Shown here: positions 49,732-58,297 of the stretch, piece after piece
Numbering within the stretch: the first letter of the stretch is position 1
Layout of the letters: every line of letters starts with the position of its first letter
Source: Paenibacillus sp. N3.4
Lineage (GTDB): Bacteria > Bacillota > Bacilli > Paenibacillales > NBRC-103111
Length of the DNA stretch: 58,297 bases
Direction: 5' to 3'
NCBI RefSeq assembly: GCF_008017805.1
Contig: NZ_VRTT01000046.1
Coordinates: 1 to 58,297 of the forward strand
Notes under the pieces: generated by a model
Databases searched by the model: none
Told to the model about the DNA's origin: nothing
What the model saw: the letters and a program-made list of their open reading frames with translations, nothing else
Translations under genes and position numbers: made by a program

Positions 49732-50085
49732 TTACTGAGATCGGAATCTTTCAGGTATTGCAGCCATTGTTTTTTATATTCAGCTTGAATTTTGTCCAAA
49801 CCGGCTGCTTTTGCTTTTTCCATGAAATTCTTTAAGCCGCCTTCCACATCTGCGACAAGTCCTGCTTCGAGTGGGAACATATATTGTTTCTCCACTTGAT
49901 CTAATGCGGCCTTCTCAGCTTGATAAGAGGAATAATCCTCCGCGAAGCCCGAGAAAAGCATCCTCCGCAGTTGACTTTGAAGCGTCAATCATAAAAGAAT
50001 CTGTAACTTGATGATTTACGTAAGCGTAAGCATTATAAATCATTACGATGGCTATGACATAAAAGACAACCCACTTGTTTCTCAT
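49728..50085 (-). pseudogene. Short membrane-anchored frame with SBP-like C-terminus (one frame break)
   Basis: ATG 50085 begins a 28-residue stretch with one membrane helix (WVVFYVIAIVMIY). The frame is lost at 49954-49957. Removing one T from TTTT continues it as AFSGFAEDYSSYQAEKAA and on through FPLEAGLVADVEGGL and AGLDKIQAEY to a stop at 49728, about 118 residues in all. The C-terminal part resembles the last helices of Paenibacillus extracellular binding proteins; the catalytic or ligand-binding body is absent. It may be a remnant left by internal deletion of such a gene, or a genuine small membrane protein. Neighbours give no clue. Confidence 0.5.
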
Positions 50086-50201
50086 ATTTTCTCAACCCCA
50101 CAAACTAATTTCCTTTTAATTCCTATTGTACCATTGGACGTATCGATTCAGTGAAAATTTGTCATTCATATTGAGTTAGGATATCCCCAAGATGAAATAA
50201 C

Positions 50202-50232
50202 AAAGAAAAGAGCATCCTTCAACAGGATGCTT
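50202..50232 (-). terminator. Terminator downstream of the CheY gene
   Basis: AGCATCCT pairs with AGGATGCT around TCAAC. On the leftward strand it is followed by CTTTTCTTTG. It lies about 115 bases beyond the CheY stop, and no gene is seen between. Confidence 0.7.
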
Positions 50233-50348
50233 CGTCAAAACCACAGATGATGAGATTATGTCCCGTTTTCCCTACTCATTAGCCCTTGCTTCCGCGTCCC
50301 CTGCAAGCATACTCTCACTTCATAAGTCCCTCTTTGAATTATGCCTTT

Positions 50349-50717
50349 TTATAAAAATAGTACTCTTTTAACAGCTTCTGCGATTCTATCTCTATTAAAA
50401 GGCTTGACGATAAAATCTTTAGCCCCGGCCTGAAAAGATTCGACTATCAAATTTCTCTGTCCCATTGCAGAGCACATGATTACCTTTGCCAGAGGGTCAA
50501 TTCCTATAATTTGTCTTAGGGCAGCAATGCCATCCATTTCAGGCATGGTGATATCCATGGTCACCAAATCCGGCTTAAACCTTTTATACAAATGAACGGC
50601 TTCAAGACCGTTGCTGCCTTCGGCGACAATTTCATACTGCAAGTTTAAAAGAATGTCTTTCATCATAGCTCTAATAAAAGCGCCATCATCCACAATCATA
50701 ATTTTCGCCTTCATCAC
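50349..50717 (-). CDS. CheY-like single-domain response regulator
   Basis: 122 residues, receiver only. Metal-binding Asp pair after IMIVDDG, acceptor Asp in LVTMDITMPEMDG, conserved Lys in DFIVKPFN. No output domain, so it acts by protein contact. It starts ten bases after the HD-GYP stop, so the two are one operon and probably work together in c-di-GMP or motility control. No kinase is nearby. Confidence 0.9.
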   Translation of the reverse strand: MMKAKIMIVDDGAFIRAMMKDILLNLQYEIVAEGSNGLEAVHLYKRFKPDLVTMDITMPEMDGIAALRQIIGIDPLAKVIMCSAMGQRNLIVESFQAGAKDFIVKPFNRDRIAEAVKRVLFL

Positions 50718-50727
50718 TTAACGCTCC

Positions 50728-51747
50728 TCATACGATGACTTCTTGAATATGAAGCTGCCTTTCTTCACTTAAATCTATGAAGGATTCACTAATTTTAACT
50801 AAAGGATGCAAGTCGTCATGCGGATTAATGAATACGACCTCTCCCCATTGTCCATCGGTTAATTTGACTCTGCGACCTACCAAGTGCTGAATCATTTTGT
50901 TGAGAAAAGTAGCAGAAACATGCGGATCGAGTTCACCGAAAGCGCCTCTGCGCATCTGTTCAATAACTTCATGAAAGGGAAGAGCTTCGTGATAAGGACG
51001 CTTCGAGGACATCGCGTGAAAGACATCCGCAACAGCTACAATTTTGCTCAAAGGGTCAATTTGCTCTTCCTTTAATCGGAGCGGATATCCTCTCCCGTCA
51101 GAACGTTCATGATGCTGGAGAGCAACCTGCGCGACGCGAGGGCTGAGACCCACGGTATTCTTAAGAATTTCATAACCATAAAGGGTATGTCGTCTCATCT
51201 CGGCAAATTCCTCATCTGTCAGTTTTCCAGGCTTTAGTAGGATTTCGCTGGAAATCCGTACCTTCCCCACATCGTGTAGAGTGGCTGCCAGTGTAAGCAG
51301 CGTAATTTCCGTCTGTCCGAGCCCCATCCACTTCCCAAGCAGCGTAGAAAGCACACCCACTCCAATATTATGCTGATGCGTATATTCATCCTTGGCACTG
51401 ACTGCTTCGAACAACTGAAAAACATCAGGGTATTCCGAAGCCTCCTGTATGATAGGAATCAATTCATTTTTGATCTCAAGAAGCGGCATTTTCTTCGTAC
51501 CACCAAGACGATTAAACAAATCTTTGGAGTAGTTAGCAGCGTCCGAAATCAATGTTAGTTGGGCATGATGCACTTCCGACCGGTAGTCCCCCATCATCAC
51601 AATCACCTCTGACGCGTTTACACGGTGCTGCTCAAGCAGTTTAATATGCTCTTGCTCAATGACAAAGCCCGCTGGAAGCAGTACGTTTCCAACTGCATTG
51701 GTAATGTCATGCTTGACTCTTTTTCCCAAAAGCCCATCAAAGGACAT
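50728..51747 (-). CDS. HD-GYP domain cyclic-di-GMP phosphodiesterase
   Basis: About 339 residues from ATG 51747 (MSFDGLLGK), which has GGGGG upstream; the frame to 51801 has no ribosome site. An N-terminal regulatory region (about 1-105) precedes the HD-GYP domain: HD pair in LAATLHDVGK (about 158-159), then HHERSDGRGYP with the GYP triplet at about 220-222 and VADVFHAM. All metal ligands and the GYP motif are present, so it should degrade c-di-GMP to pGpG or GMP. A C-terminal PilZ-like or linker tail (RRVKLTDGQWGEVVFINP) follows. It lies 3.6 kb from a c-di-GMP riboswitch. Confidence 0.9.
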   Translation of the reverse strand: MSFDGLLGKRVKHDITNAVGNVLLPAGFVIEQEHIKLLEQHRVNASEVIVMMGDYRSEVHHAQLTLISDAANYSKDLFNRLGGTKKMPLLEIKNELIPIIQEASEYPDVFQLFEAVSAKDEYTHQHNIGVGVLSTLLGKWMGLGQTEITLLTLAATLHDVGKVRISSEILLKPGKLTDEEFAEMRRHTLYGYEILKNTVGLSPRVAQVALQHHERSDGRGYPLRLKEEQIDPLSKIVAVADVFHAMSSKRPYHEALPFHEVIEQMRRGAFGELDPHVSATFLNKMIQHLVGRRVKLTDGQWGEVVFINPHDDLHPLVKISESFIDLSEERQLHIQEVIV

Positions 51748-52365
51748 TTCGATTTCCCCCAAATTAAACTTTATGTCTATTCTACTAAATGATTCTCTCA
51801 AAATTCTCTCAGAGTACTAAATGTATTCTAATTAAAGATAAATAAGGCGTATATTGCTTTTTTTGGATATAGAAAAAGCGATCGCTCCGCAAATCTAATA
51901 GATTCGCAGACATCGTCGCTTTTAGTGGATTAGTATTGTATATGGCTTCTTGGATGAACCTTCAGTCATTCTTTTTCTTTTTTCCGTTGATAATAAGGAA
52001 CATACATCGGGTTAATCTTCTGAATGTTTTTTAATTGCTCCGTTAAATTAAACATTTTAGGGCTCGTCGGAGGAAAAAACCACTTTGATCTAGCCCCCAA
52101 CAAAAAAAGGGGACCCGGCCAACAGGGCGTAGGTTCCGAGATTTTAGTGATTTTTCAGGGTTTGAGGGATAAGGAAAACTAAGGCGTAAAGCCTTGTGTG
52201 GTAAGGGTTTGGGCGATTTTATCAAAATGAAGGAATTTCATTTTCAATGCGCCGCGGAATGCCGAATAGCTCAAATCATTTCAAAAATCATTTCAAATTT
52301 TACGATCAAAGAGTCTGCAACTAGAATAAACAGTGGATAACTGTTAAGCGATTTTTCATAATGGT
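51748..52365. other. Intergenic region upstream of HD-GYP, mobile debris border
   Basis: About 620 bases without a supported gene. A hairpin with AAAAGCGA and TCGCTTTT arms lies at 51873-51923. A 29-codon leftward frame (51966-52055) lacks a ribosome site. The stretch 52060-52330 contains only weak inverted elements and no recognised product. It borders the recombinase remnant and may be the far flank of the same lost element. Confidence 0.45.
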
Positions 52366-52794
52366 CACACCGACTGTTCTCGGATATATCGACTTTCGTC
52401 TTGTGCTAGGGAACTGAGGATCGTAAGCAATTCTACAACTGTGGTATCGAGCGTGTTAATGTTCTCCTCTCGAATAAAACAACTACCCCAAGGCTTTTCA
52501 GATCACGCACATATTTCAGCAAATTTAAGATATTCCTCGCAAATCTTGATATGGATCTAACTAATATTAAATCGATCTTGCTATCATGTGTATCCTGAAT
52601 CATTCGATTAAATTGAGCGCGGTTCTTGGTACTTGTACCTGTAATCCCTTCATCAGAATAGATATCGACCATTTCCCAGACTGGCTTGCTGTGTATGTAC
52701 TAGGTGTAATGATTAACCTGATTTGAGTAACTTTCGAGTTGTTTTATGGAAGAGGTGCTCACGCGACAGTACGCTGCCACTCGCTTTTTTACTT
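52366..52794 (-). pseudogene. Decayed serine recombinase, catalytic domain only
   Basis: Leftward, RVAAYCRVST (serine nucleophile region) is followed by QLESYSNQVNHYT, an in-frame TAG at 52700-52702, VDIYSDEGITGTSTKNR and SRFARNILNLL, then a break repaired by one added base (FEKENINTLD). TTVVELLTILSSLAQDESR follows and the frame stops at about 52366. These are the catalytic-domain motifs of the large/transposon serine recombinases. The recombinase zinc-ribbon and C-terminal DNA-binding parts are missing and a start codon is not visible. A dead fragment of a mobile element. Confidence 0.8.
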
Positions 52795-52900
52795 GTTACC
52801 GGATACGTCCGTAAATTCCAACGTATTAATTGGAACGACAGGAGAGAGGTTCCTTATCCAGAAAGACTTCATCCGCGGGTTTCTTTGACATTAGCACATT

Positions 52901-53124
52901 CCATTTGACAATAATCAGGCGGAACGCGATCTAGCATGGTAAAAGTCAAACAAAAAGTTTCGGGAGCATTCCGTACCGTATCTGGAGCAAAGATTTTCGC
53001 CCGATTGCTGAGTGTGAATTTGACATTTCTGAAACAGGAACGTCCTGTCCTCCCTTACCAACTCATTGCTCGGTCAATTCAGTTTTTAGATGACCTAGTA
53101 GTAACAATTTTTCAAATGGCATAG
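52901..53124 (+). mobile_element. IS66-family transposase C-terminal remnant
   Basis: Rightward frame PFDNNQAERDL at 52901-52933, then a one-base shift and MVKVKQKVSGAFRTVSGAK, ARLLSV and KQERPVL to a stop at about 53122. This is the conserved end of IS66 transposases (catalytic Glu in AERDL). The rest of the element is missing and no terminal inverted repeats were found. It abuts the recombinase remnant, in the opposite orientation. Confidence 0.8.
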
Positions 53125-53172
53125 CAAACAGCCAGCGTCCCTCATATCTTGTAGGGAGTGCTGGCTGTTTTT
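53124..53172. terminator. Terminator between remnant and propeller gene
   Basis: ACAGCCAG at about 53128-53135 pairs with CTGGCTGT at 53161-53168, with an inner CCCT/AGGG, and T-runs on both outer sides. It ends the leftward propeller gene. Confidence 0.85.
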
Positions 53173-53176
53173 GATC

Positions 53177-56100
53177 TTAAAAATCGATTTCAATGGAGTA
53201 AAGAGGACTGCCTTCACTATGAATAATTGAATACTTAACATTTGTTCCATTGATCGAAAGCGGGATGGTCGGTGACATACCGTTTAATTGCTTGTTACTG
53301 TGCGCAGCTTTAGTTAATTCATCACTTAGGCCCGACAAAGTGGTTCCTTTTTCTTTTTCAATCACTGCCTGAGCAAAATTAAACTTGTAGTCATCCTTTT
53401 CACCTGTGTAATCAATCATTAGCGTGTGATGCAAGTCTGCCCCATTTCTACTGGAATCGGGTTGATAATATCGAAGAACGGTACGATTATTTTTATCTTT
53501 GACATTAAAATATATGCGATTTGCAGGACCTGTTGCCTGTTCCATCGTATAGTCCAAACTGTCCGACGGTTGTATCGCTAACCCACTCGATGAAGCACTC
53601 TCATTTGGCTTAGAACTTTCTTTCGTCTGTTCCTTTGCGTGAGAACTGTCCTTTGTGCTCTCTGACTCCTTCGAGTGCGTGTTCGTTTCCTTTTTCGTTG
53701 CGATATGAACCGTTCTTGTGGCATTATCCCATTGCACTTCGTATCCGAACGCTTCGGCAACAAATCTGGAAGGTACCATAAGTTTATTATCTACGATTTG
53801 TGCGGATACGCTTAGAGCAACCGATTTACCATCCACGAACGCATTAACAGAATTCAACGTGAGCTTTATCGTATGACCATCTTTTGTTCCTGTTGCCGTT
53901 TTTGTCGTATCATCCCAAGTCACGTTGGCTCCGACAGCGTTAAATATGTCGCGTACAGGAAGCATCGTCGTCCCGTCAATGACGACAGGCATCTTTTCTA
54001 GCTTAAGCTTTTGACCATCCACCATCACCCGAATTAACGATGCTGGCTTACCGATCAAGATTGTTCCACGATAACCCACGGCAATGAATTTCTCTCCATC
54101 CCATACAATCGCGTCCAATCGTTTATCCGTTAATTTAGCTAATGGAGAATACTGCAACCCGTCACTTGAAGAAAATAATCTATCTGCGTAGTCGAAACCG
54201 ATCGCTACATATTGCTCACTGTTCCCCGCGAGTTTCTTTAGTCTGTTATCAACGTGTCCGTACGTCCAATTTTCCCCGTCTGTTGATACGGCAGTAACCT
54301 TCTGGCTAATCGCCGCAAATTGAGTGCCATTCCAGTTGAGATCATTCGCCACATTACTGTGGTCACTGTCGCTAAAATGCATATCAAGCTGTTCCCAGCT
54401 TGCGCCATCATACGAACTATACAACTGATTTTCAAATGATCCGTGACTATCCATTTGTTTTAATCCAATCCGTATATCTCCGTTCGTCACCATATTTCTC
54501 ATTGGAGGAACGAAAGTGCCTAATGCACTCCAAGTAACTCCATCTTTGGATGTAGCATATGTATCATTACCCATTGCATAAAACTCACCATTAAACCAGA
54601 ACAAATCAATGTTTCTGCCCATATCAAAAGGAAACTTTTTGAATTCCCATTGTCCGGGTTTTTGGGAAAGCGCGTAGCCCAGATATTCTTTTCCATCCAA
54701 TCCATTGCCGATGCCGTAAGCTAATACGGTGCCATTGCCAGCCGCTATGGAAGGCCACAACCAATACGGAGTCTTATTTCCTTCTAATTGGACAGTCTGC
54801 CATTCATATCCGTCTGCCGATTCCCACAAGCTACCAATACCAGCAGCAAACGGTCCCATAGAGGTATCACGGACCGAACTGGATGCGACATACCTGCTAC
54901 TTCCGTCAACAACTACGTTAGTAAAGTTTGCGTATGGCTTCTCTCTAGCTACATCCCAATAGTCATTAATTTTTCCTTTCACTAAAATAGAGCCATATGC
55001 GCCCACTGCTATATATTGTTTGCCATCATAAATCAGCTTGGCCGTTCTAGGATTATTAATGAAACTTTGCCAATTTTTGTTTCTATCAGCAACCTCGCTA
55101 GAAATAGTCTGCCATGTCGTAAGGTCTTTCGACTTCACCATTCTATTTAACGTAGAGGCAAATACGTACTGCTCTCCATCCCACACGATCGAAGATAGAG
55201 AAAATCCTCTGGCACTCTCAATTTCCGATTCTGTCCACTCGCTTCCATCTTGGGATGAATAGACGACATTTAAATTCGATTTACCTTTTGGTGTCCAAGA
55301 TGCGGAGAGATAGTAGCCAACTGCAATGATTTGCCCATTGCTGTATATGGCATCATTTATACTAATTTTATTATTAGGCACGCTTAGCGTCCACGTATCC
55401 AGATCAGGCGAAGTAAATATGGCTGAACTTCCCGTATTAGAAGATCTTGTAGTGGCTACATACATAGAACCTGTATAGATCAATTTGCTAAACTGATCTG
55501 GATACATTACTCCAGTCATCTTATATACGTGCTGGCGATCATAATTAACTTTCCGTGCGTTCCAATTTACTCCATCTTCAGAAACGAATACGAGAAAGCC
55601 CGTAAAATCAGATAACTCACTGCTGCTAAACTTGCTCGGAAACCTTTCATGCCAGTCTCCTACAGCGACAAACTTTTGACCATCCCAAATTACGCTAGAT
55701 ATTCGTGTAACCGCGGGTTGAATCGTTCGATCCCAAGCTACAATCGTAGACTTGTTAATGATTTGCTGATCTTCTGCACTAGAAAAATCTCCTACTGTAA
55801 GCGATATGTCGAGTGTTCCGCTACTCCACCGGCTTCCATCATCCGACGATAAAATCGTGCCTTGATCGCCAACAGCGACAAACTTCGTTCCGTTGGTCGT
55901 CACCGCCTTTATATTATCTGTCGTACTAGCGTCAACAGATTGCCACTGTCTCCCGTCATTAGAGCGAAGAATCGTCCCCCCATCCCCAACTGCCACATAA
56001 GTGTGAGCGTCATTCACAACGACATCGTTAAGATCGTTTGCTTCCATCGAAGCCAATTTAGACCATACTAATTCTCCAGATGCTGATTGTGCATTAGCAC

Positions 56101-56191
56101 TTACTGGGGCAATCGAGCAAAAAACAAGAATGAACGCTGAAATATATACAGTTAACCTTAGTAATTTTGTTATCAAATTAATTATCTCCAA
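53177..56191 (-). CDS. Secreted YCF48-like beta-propeller protein with copper-amine-oxidase-N-like domain
   Basis: 1,004 residues. Signal peptide (about 1-36). About eleven repeats of the type FVAVGDxGTILxSxDGxxW (about 40-715), the YCF48/BNR-like propeller blade motif. A copper amine oxidase N-like stalk domain follows (about 720-835: MVDGQKLKLEKMPVVIDGTTMLPVR, split; then LMVPSRFVAEAFG, both half-motifs present). Then a Ser/Lys/Glu low-complexity linker (about 840-885) and a C-terminal alpha/beta domain without a known name. No LPXTG or SLH domain, so it is probably secreted or loosely wall-bound. Function unknown; propellers usually bind proteins or glycans. The gene is flanked by mobile debris. 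Confidence 0.85.
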   Translation of the reverse strand: MEIINLITKLLRLTVYISAFILVFCSIAPVSANAQSASGELVWSKLASMEANDLNDVVVNDAHTYVAVGDGGTILRSNDGRQWQSVDASTTDNIKAVTTNGTKFVAVGDQGTILSSDDGSRWSSGTLDISLTVGDFSSAEDQQIINKSTIVAWDRTIQPAVTRISSVIWDGQKFVAVGDWHERFPSKFSSSELSDFTGFLVFVSEDGVNWNARKVNYDRQHVYKMTGVMYPDQFSKLIYTGSMYVATTRSSNTGSSAIFTSPDLDTWTLSVPNNKISINDAIYSNGQIIAVGYYLSASWTPKGKSNLNVVYSSQDGSEWTESEIESARGFSLSSIVWDGEQYVFASTLNRMVKSKDLTTWQTISSEVADRNKNWQSFINNPRTAKLIYDGKQYIAVGAYGSILVKGKINDYWDVAREKPYANFTNVVVDGSSRYVASSSVRDTSMGPFAAGIGSLWESADGYEWQTVQLEGNKTPYWLWPSIAAGNGTVLAYGIGNGLDGKEYLGYALSQKPGQWEFKKFPFDMGRNIDLFWFNGEFYAMGNDTYATSKDGVTWSALGTFVPPMRNMVTNGDIRIGLKQMDSHGSFENQLYSSYDGASWEQLDMHFSDSDHSNVANDLNWNGTQFAAISQKVTAVSTDGENWTYGHVDNRLKKLAGNSEQYVAIGFDYADRLFSSSDGLQYSPLAKLTDKRLDAIVWDGEKFIAVGYRGTILIGKPASLIRVMVDGQKLKLEKMPVVIDGTTMLPVRDIFNAVGANVTWDDTTKTATGTKDGHTIKLTLNSVNAFVDGKSVALSVSAQIVDNKLMVPSRFVAEAFGYEVQWDNATRTVHIATKKETNTHSKESESTKDSSHAKEQTKESSKPNESASSSGLAIQPSDSLDYTMEQATGPANRIYFNVKDKNNRTVLRYYQPDSSRNGADLHHTLMIDYTGEKDDYKFNFAQAVIEKEKGTTLSGLSDELTKAAHSNKQLNGMSPTIPLSINGTNVKYSIIHSEGSPLYSIEIDF

Positions 56192-56356
56192 TTCTGACTA
56201 AAGCTGATTTGGGATCTACTAACCGTTTCAACTGTTTGCTGTACTACTAGATGAAATAAACAACACCAAGCATGGCATTCCGATCATCAACACATTAAAT
56301 AAAAAATAAACTTTGATCAATATCTCTATCGACGATCTCCAACCGCTGCTCATGTG

Positions 56357-58297
56357 TCATGAGTAAAGTTTCAGGAACAACCTATAGATCGTCCTTGCTG
56401 CTTCTCCTCTAGTTACACTAGACTGAGGATTCAATTGGCTGGCTGATGATATTTCAAGCATACGCTCTTTAATAGATAGTGCCACTTCTTTTTTCGCCCA
56501 ATCTGAAACAGTATCGCGGTCTTTTATAAATGTAAGGTACTCCAAGACATTTTGCGGATATTCGTATTTCCGTTTATTTACCATTGATCGAGAAACAACA
56601 GCTGCCATCTGTTCTCTGGTGATCAGTTCGTCAGGTCTAAAAGTACCATCATCCAAGCCGACTATTATTTTTTCCTTTTGCGAAGACGCGACATAATCAT
56701 GGAACCAATCAGCCTTTTTTACATCTTTAAAATCAGCCGTTAAGCTGCTATCCAAAGCGTAAAAGCTTTTTACGAGCATTGTAACGAATTGCGACCTTGT
56801 AAGGGGAGAATCAGGTTCAAACGCTTCTTTCGTCACACCTGTGACAATTCCTTTTGCGGTTAAGAAATCCACCGCTTTATTCATTTCTTCGTCTTTTCCA
56901 CTCATATCTTGGAATTTCTTACTGGTTTGAGCAACATAATAGCTACCGATCTTTTTGGTCTTTATCGAAATGCCTTGGTTATATGAATCAAAGCTTCCAC
57001 CAACCTGAGTAATCGAATCTCCCTGTTGTAAAAATACACTATCCAAATGCGGATTATCATTATCATTTGGAAGAACTAGGGTTATGTTTTGAGCAAGCTG
57101 GACTATTTCATCACCGTTCTCATCAACGAACTTTATTTTATAAGCATCCTTGTCTTTCATAATGTTTACTCGAATTGATTTACTTTTGTCAAAAAGTGTG
57201 TCTACCGTGTTTATATCAATACCTAATGTTACATGAAAAGGATCAAGCTGCACATAGAGCGTGTCAACACCCTGAAGCCCGGAAAATGCCTCTTTATCAA
57301 GCCTTACTGTGAGACTTCCGTCCTCATTTAACGAATCGGCACCTAAAGTAAGCGCTATGTTAATGCCTCTATCAAGTGTTATCCCTGACAAATTGAGTTG
57401 CTTATCCACTGCGCTTTTAACCCTTGCAGCATCATCTACCATGGACGAAAGCATTGACTTGTCTATCACATATAAACCATTAGTGCTGCCTAGCTTTCTT
57501 TTAACAAGTGATGCTATCACATCTTCGGCTTCATTCGTAACGTACTCTTTCACATTACGTGTATTCTTGTCTTGTACAGGAATCGTATTTAACCTTGCTG
57601 CCCAGCTTGAGATGGTACTATTTATATTTGCAATATCGCCTGTAACAATAACCGTTGCTGAAGCAATTCCATCTTTATAGCCATTCATCTTAGCATTAAA
57701 AGTTACAAGTGTCTCGCCAAGCTTTTTAGCATGAATGATTCCAGATAATCCGTTCATTTCAATATTCGCAACGTCTGTTTGTGAAACCATGCTGGATACT
57801 TTCGCTTGATCTGGAAGATTTGAAACAATCCGCTTTTGCTCACCTAGCTTCATAATAAGAACCCCTGGTTCAAGCGACAAATTAAAATCCTTTAGCCCTG
57901 TTACGGTAACATATACGGTACTATAGGCGTCGGTATAACCATCTTTTGAAGCTTTGATGGAGACAATAGCTGTTCCCGGGCGTCTTGCCGTAACTGTGCC
58001 ATCACTTGATACGTTTGCTATCCACGGATCACTTGAGGAATAATTAATAGTTGTGCCGTCAATATTGGTGGTCACGCGGATTGCTTTTGAATCATTCTCG
58101 ACAAGATTGAGCGATGGCGAATCGACTTTTAGATCAATATTTTTCTCTGTAGCAGTTGGTGTGGACGCTGTAAGAGGGTTAGCAATAAAGCCCCATTTTC
58201 CATCTTTATGAACGGCGGCAAGACCTTCGCTAAATTTACGTGCATCATCATATTGCGGCGCAATGACTTCTTTCCCAGTTTATCGATAAAGCCCCAT
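56357..58297 (-). CDS. WG-repeat/Ig-like/SLH protein, 3' part, runs off the window
   Basis: The last roughly 645 codons; the N-terminus lies beyond 58297. WG-type repeats (KDGKWGFIANPL; WGFIDK at the edge), two Big2-like Ig domains (about 58130-57650), a helical region, then three SLH repeats (about 56950-56360: RSQFVTMLVKS, REQMAAVVSRS, RGEAARTIYRLF). SLH domains tether it to cell-wall polymers. The edge WG repeat needs one added A at 58279-58281 to give GFIDKTGKEVIAPQY in frame with the rest. Otherwise the gene is intact to its stop at 56357. Role: surface protein, ligand unknown. Confidence 0.85.

Noticed and set aside
51966..52055. 29-codon leftward gene
   Set aside because: No ribosome binding site and no recognised product; it borders mobile debris.
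52043..52225. 60-codon leftward frame before the recombinase remnant
   Set aside because: Proline-rich low-complexity translation without a ribosome site, probably noncoding.

Overview
The window looks like chromosomal DNA of a Paenibacillus-type bacterium (Bacillota, Paenibacillaceae). The evidence is strong AGGAGG-type ribosome binding sites, S-layer homology (SLH) proteins, two YesM/YesN-type kinase plus AraC-regulator pairs, CUT1 sugar ABC transporters, an LPXTG adhesin with a sortase, and very large modular secreted glycosidases. No rRNA, tRNA or CRISPR array was seen.

Layout. (1) 1-304: a 111-bp tandem repeat, then a bidirectional terminator. (2) 305-8022, leftward: a Wadjet-type anti-plasmid operon in the order jetD-jetA-jetB-jetC. 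JetC is interrupted by two single-base frame breaks. A ParB-like gene without a ParA partner (8160-9125) diverges from it. (3) 9207-22829: a probable beta-glucan locus. A lipoprotein binding protein, two CUT1 permeases and a giant GH3-CBM6-GH30-CBM-Big2-SLH protein run leftward. A YesM/YesN pair diverges rightward. Two direct repeats, 21 bp apart, upstream of the binding protein are the likely AraC-type operator. (4) 23156-38770, leftward: a second sugar locus. It holds a YesN regulator, a YesM kinase, a membrane-anchored sugar-binding sensor protein, a lone binding lipoprotein, a complete ABC importer, a broken cohesin/SLH/dockerin gene and a GH31 protein carrying four F5/8C domains, a cohesin and a dockerin. 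(5) 39047-42308: a luciferase-like monooxygenase, a 43-residue membrane peptide, a CYTH phosphohydrolase and a SARP-type response regulator. (6) 42451-51747, leftward: a surface-adhesion block. It contains an LPXTG adhesin, a secreted transglutaminase-like protein under a cyclic-di-GMP-I riboswitch, a sortase, an amidase, a CheY protein and an HD-GYP cyclic-di-GMP phosphodiesterase. (7) 51748-53124: a mobile-element graveyard with a decayed serine recombinase and an IS66 transposase tail. (8) 53177-58297: a secreted propeller protein with a copper-amine-oxidase-N-like domain, and the C-terminal part of a WG-repeat/Ig-like/SLH protein that runs off the window.

The two sugar loci share one logic: an extracellular depolymerase, an ABC importer and a two-component system that switches the importer on. 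The adhesion block combines a c-di-GMP sensor RNA, a c-di-GMP hydrolase, a sortase and a sortase substrate, which suggests second-messenger control of surface attachment.

Main caveat: at least nine reading frames or remnants break at a point that one inserted or removed base would repair, often in a short A/T run. This looks more like indel error in the sequence than biology. Genes with such a break are given as one feature across the break, with the break position stated.
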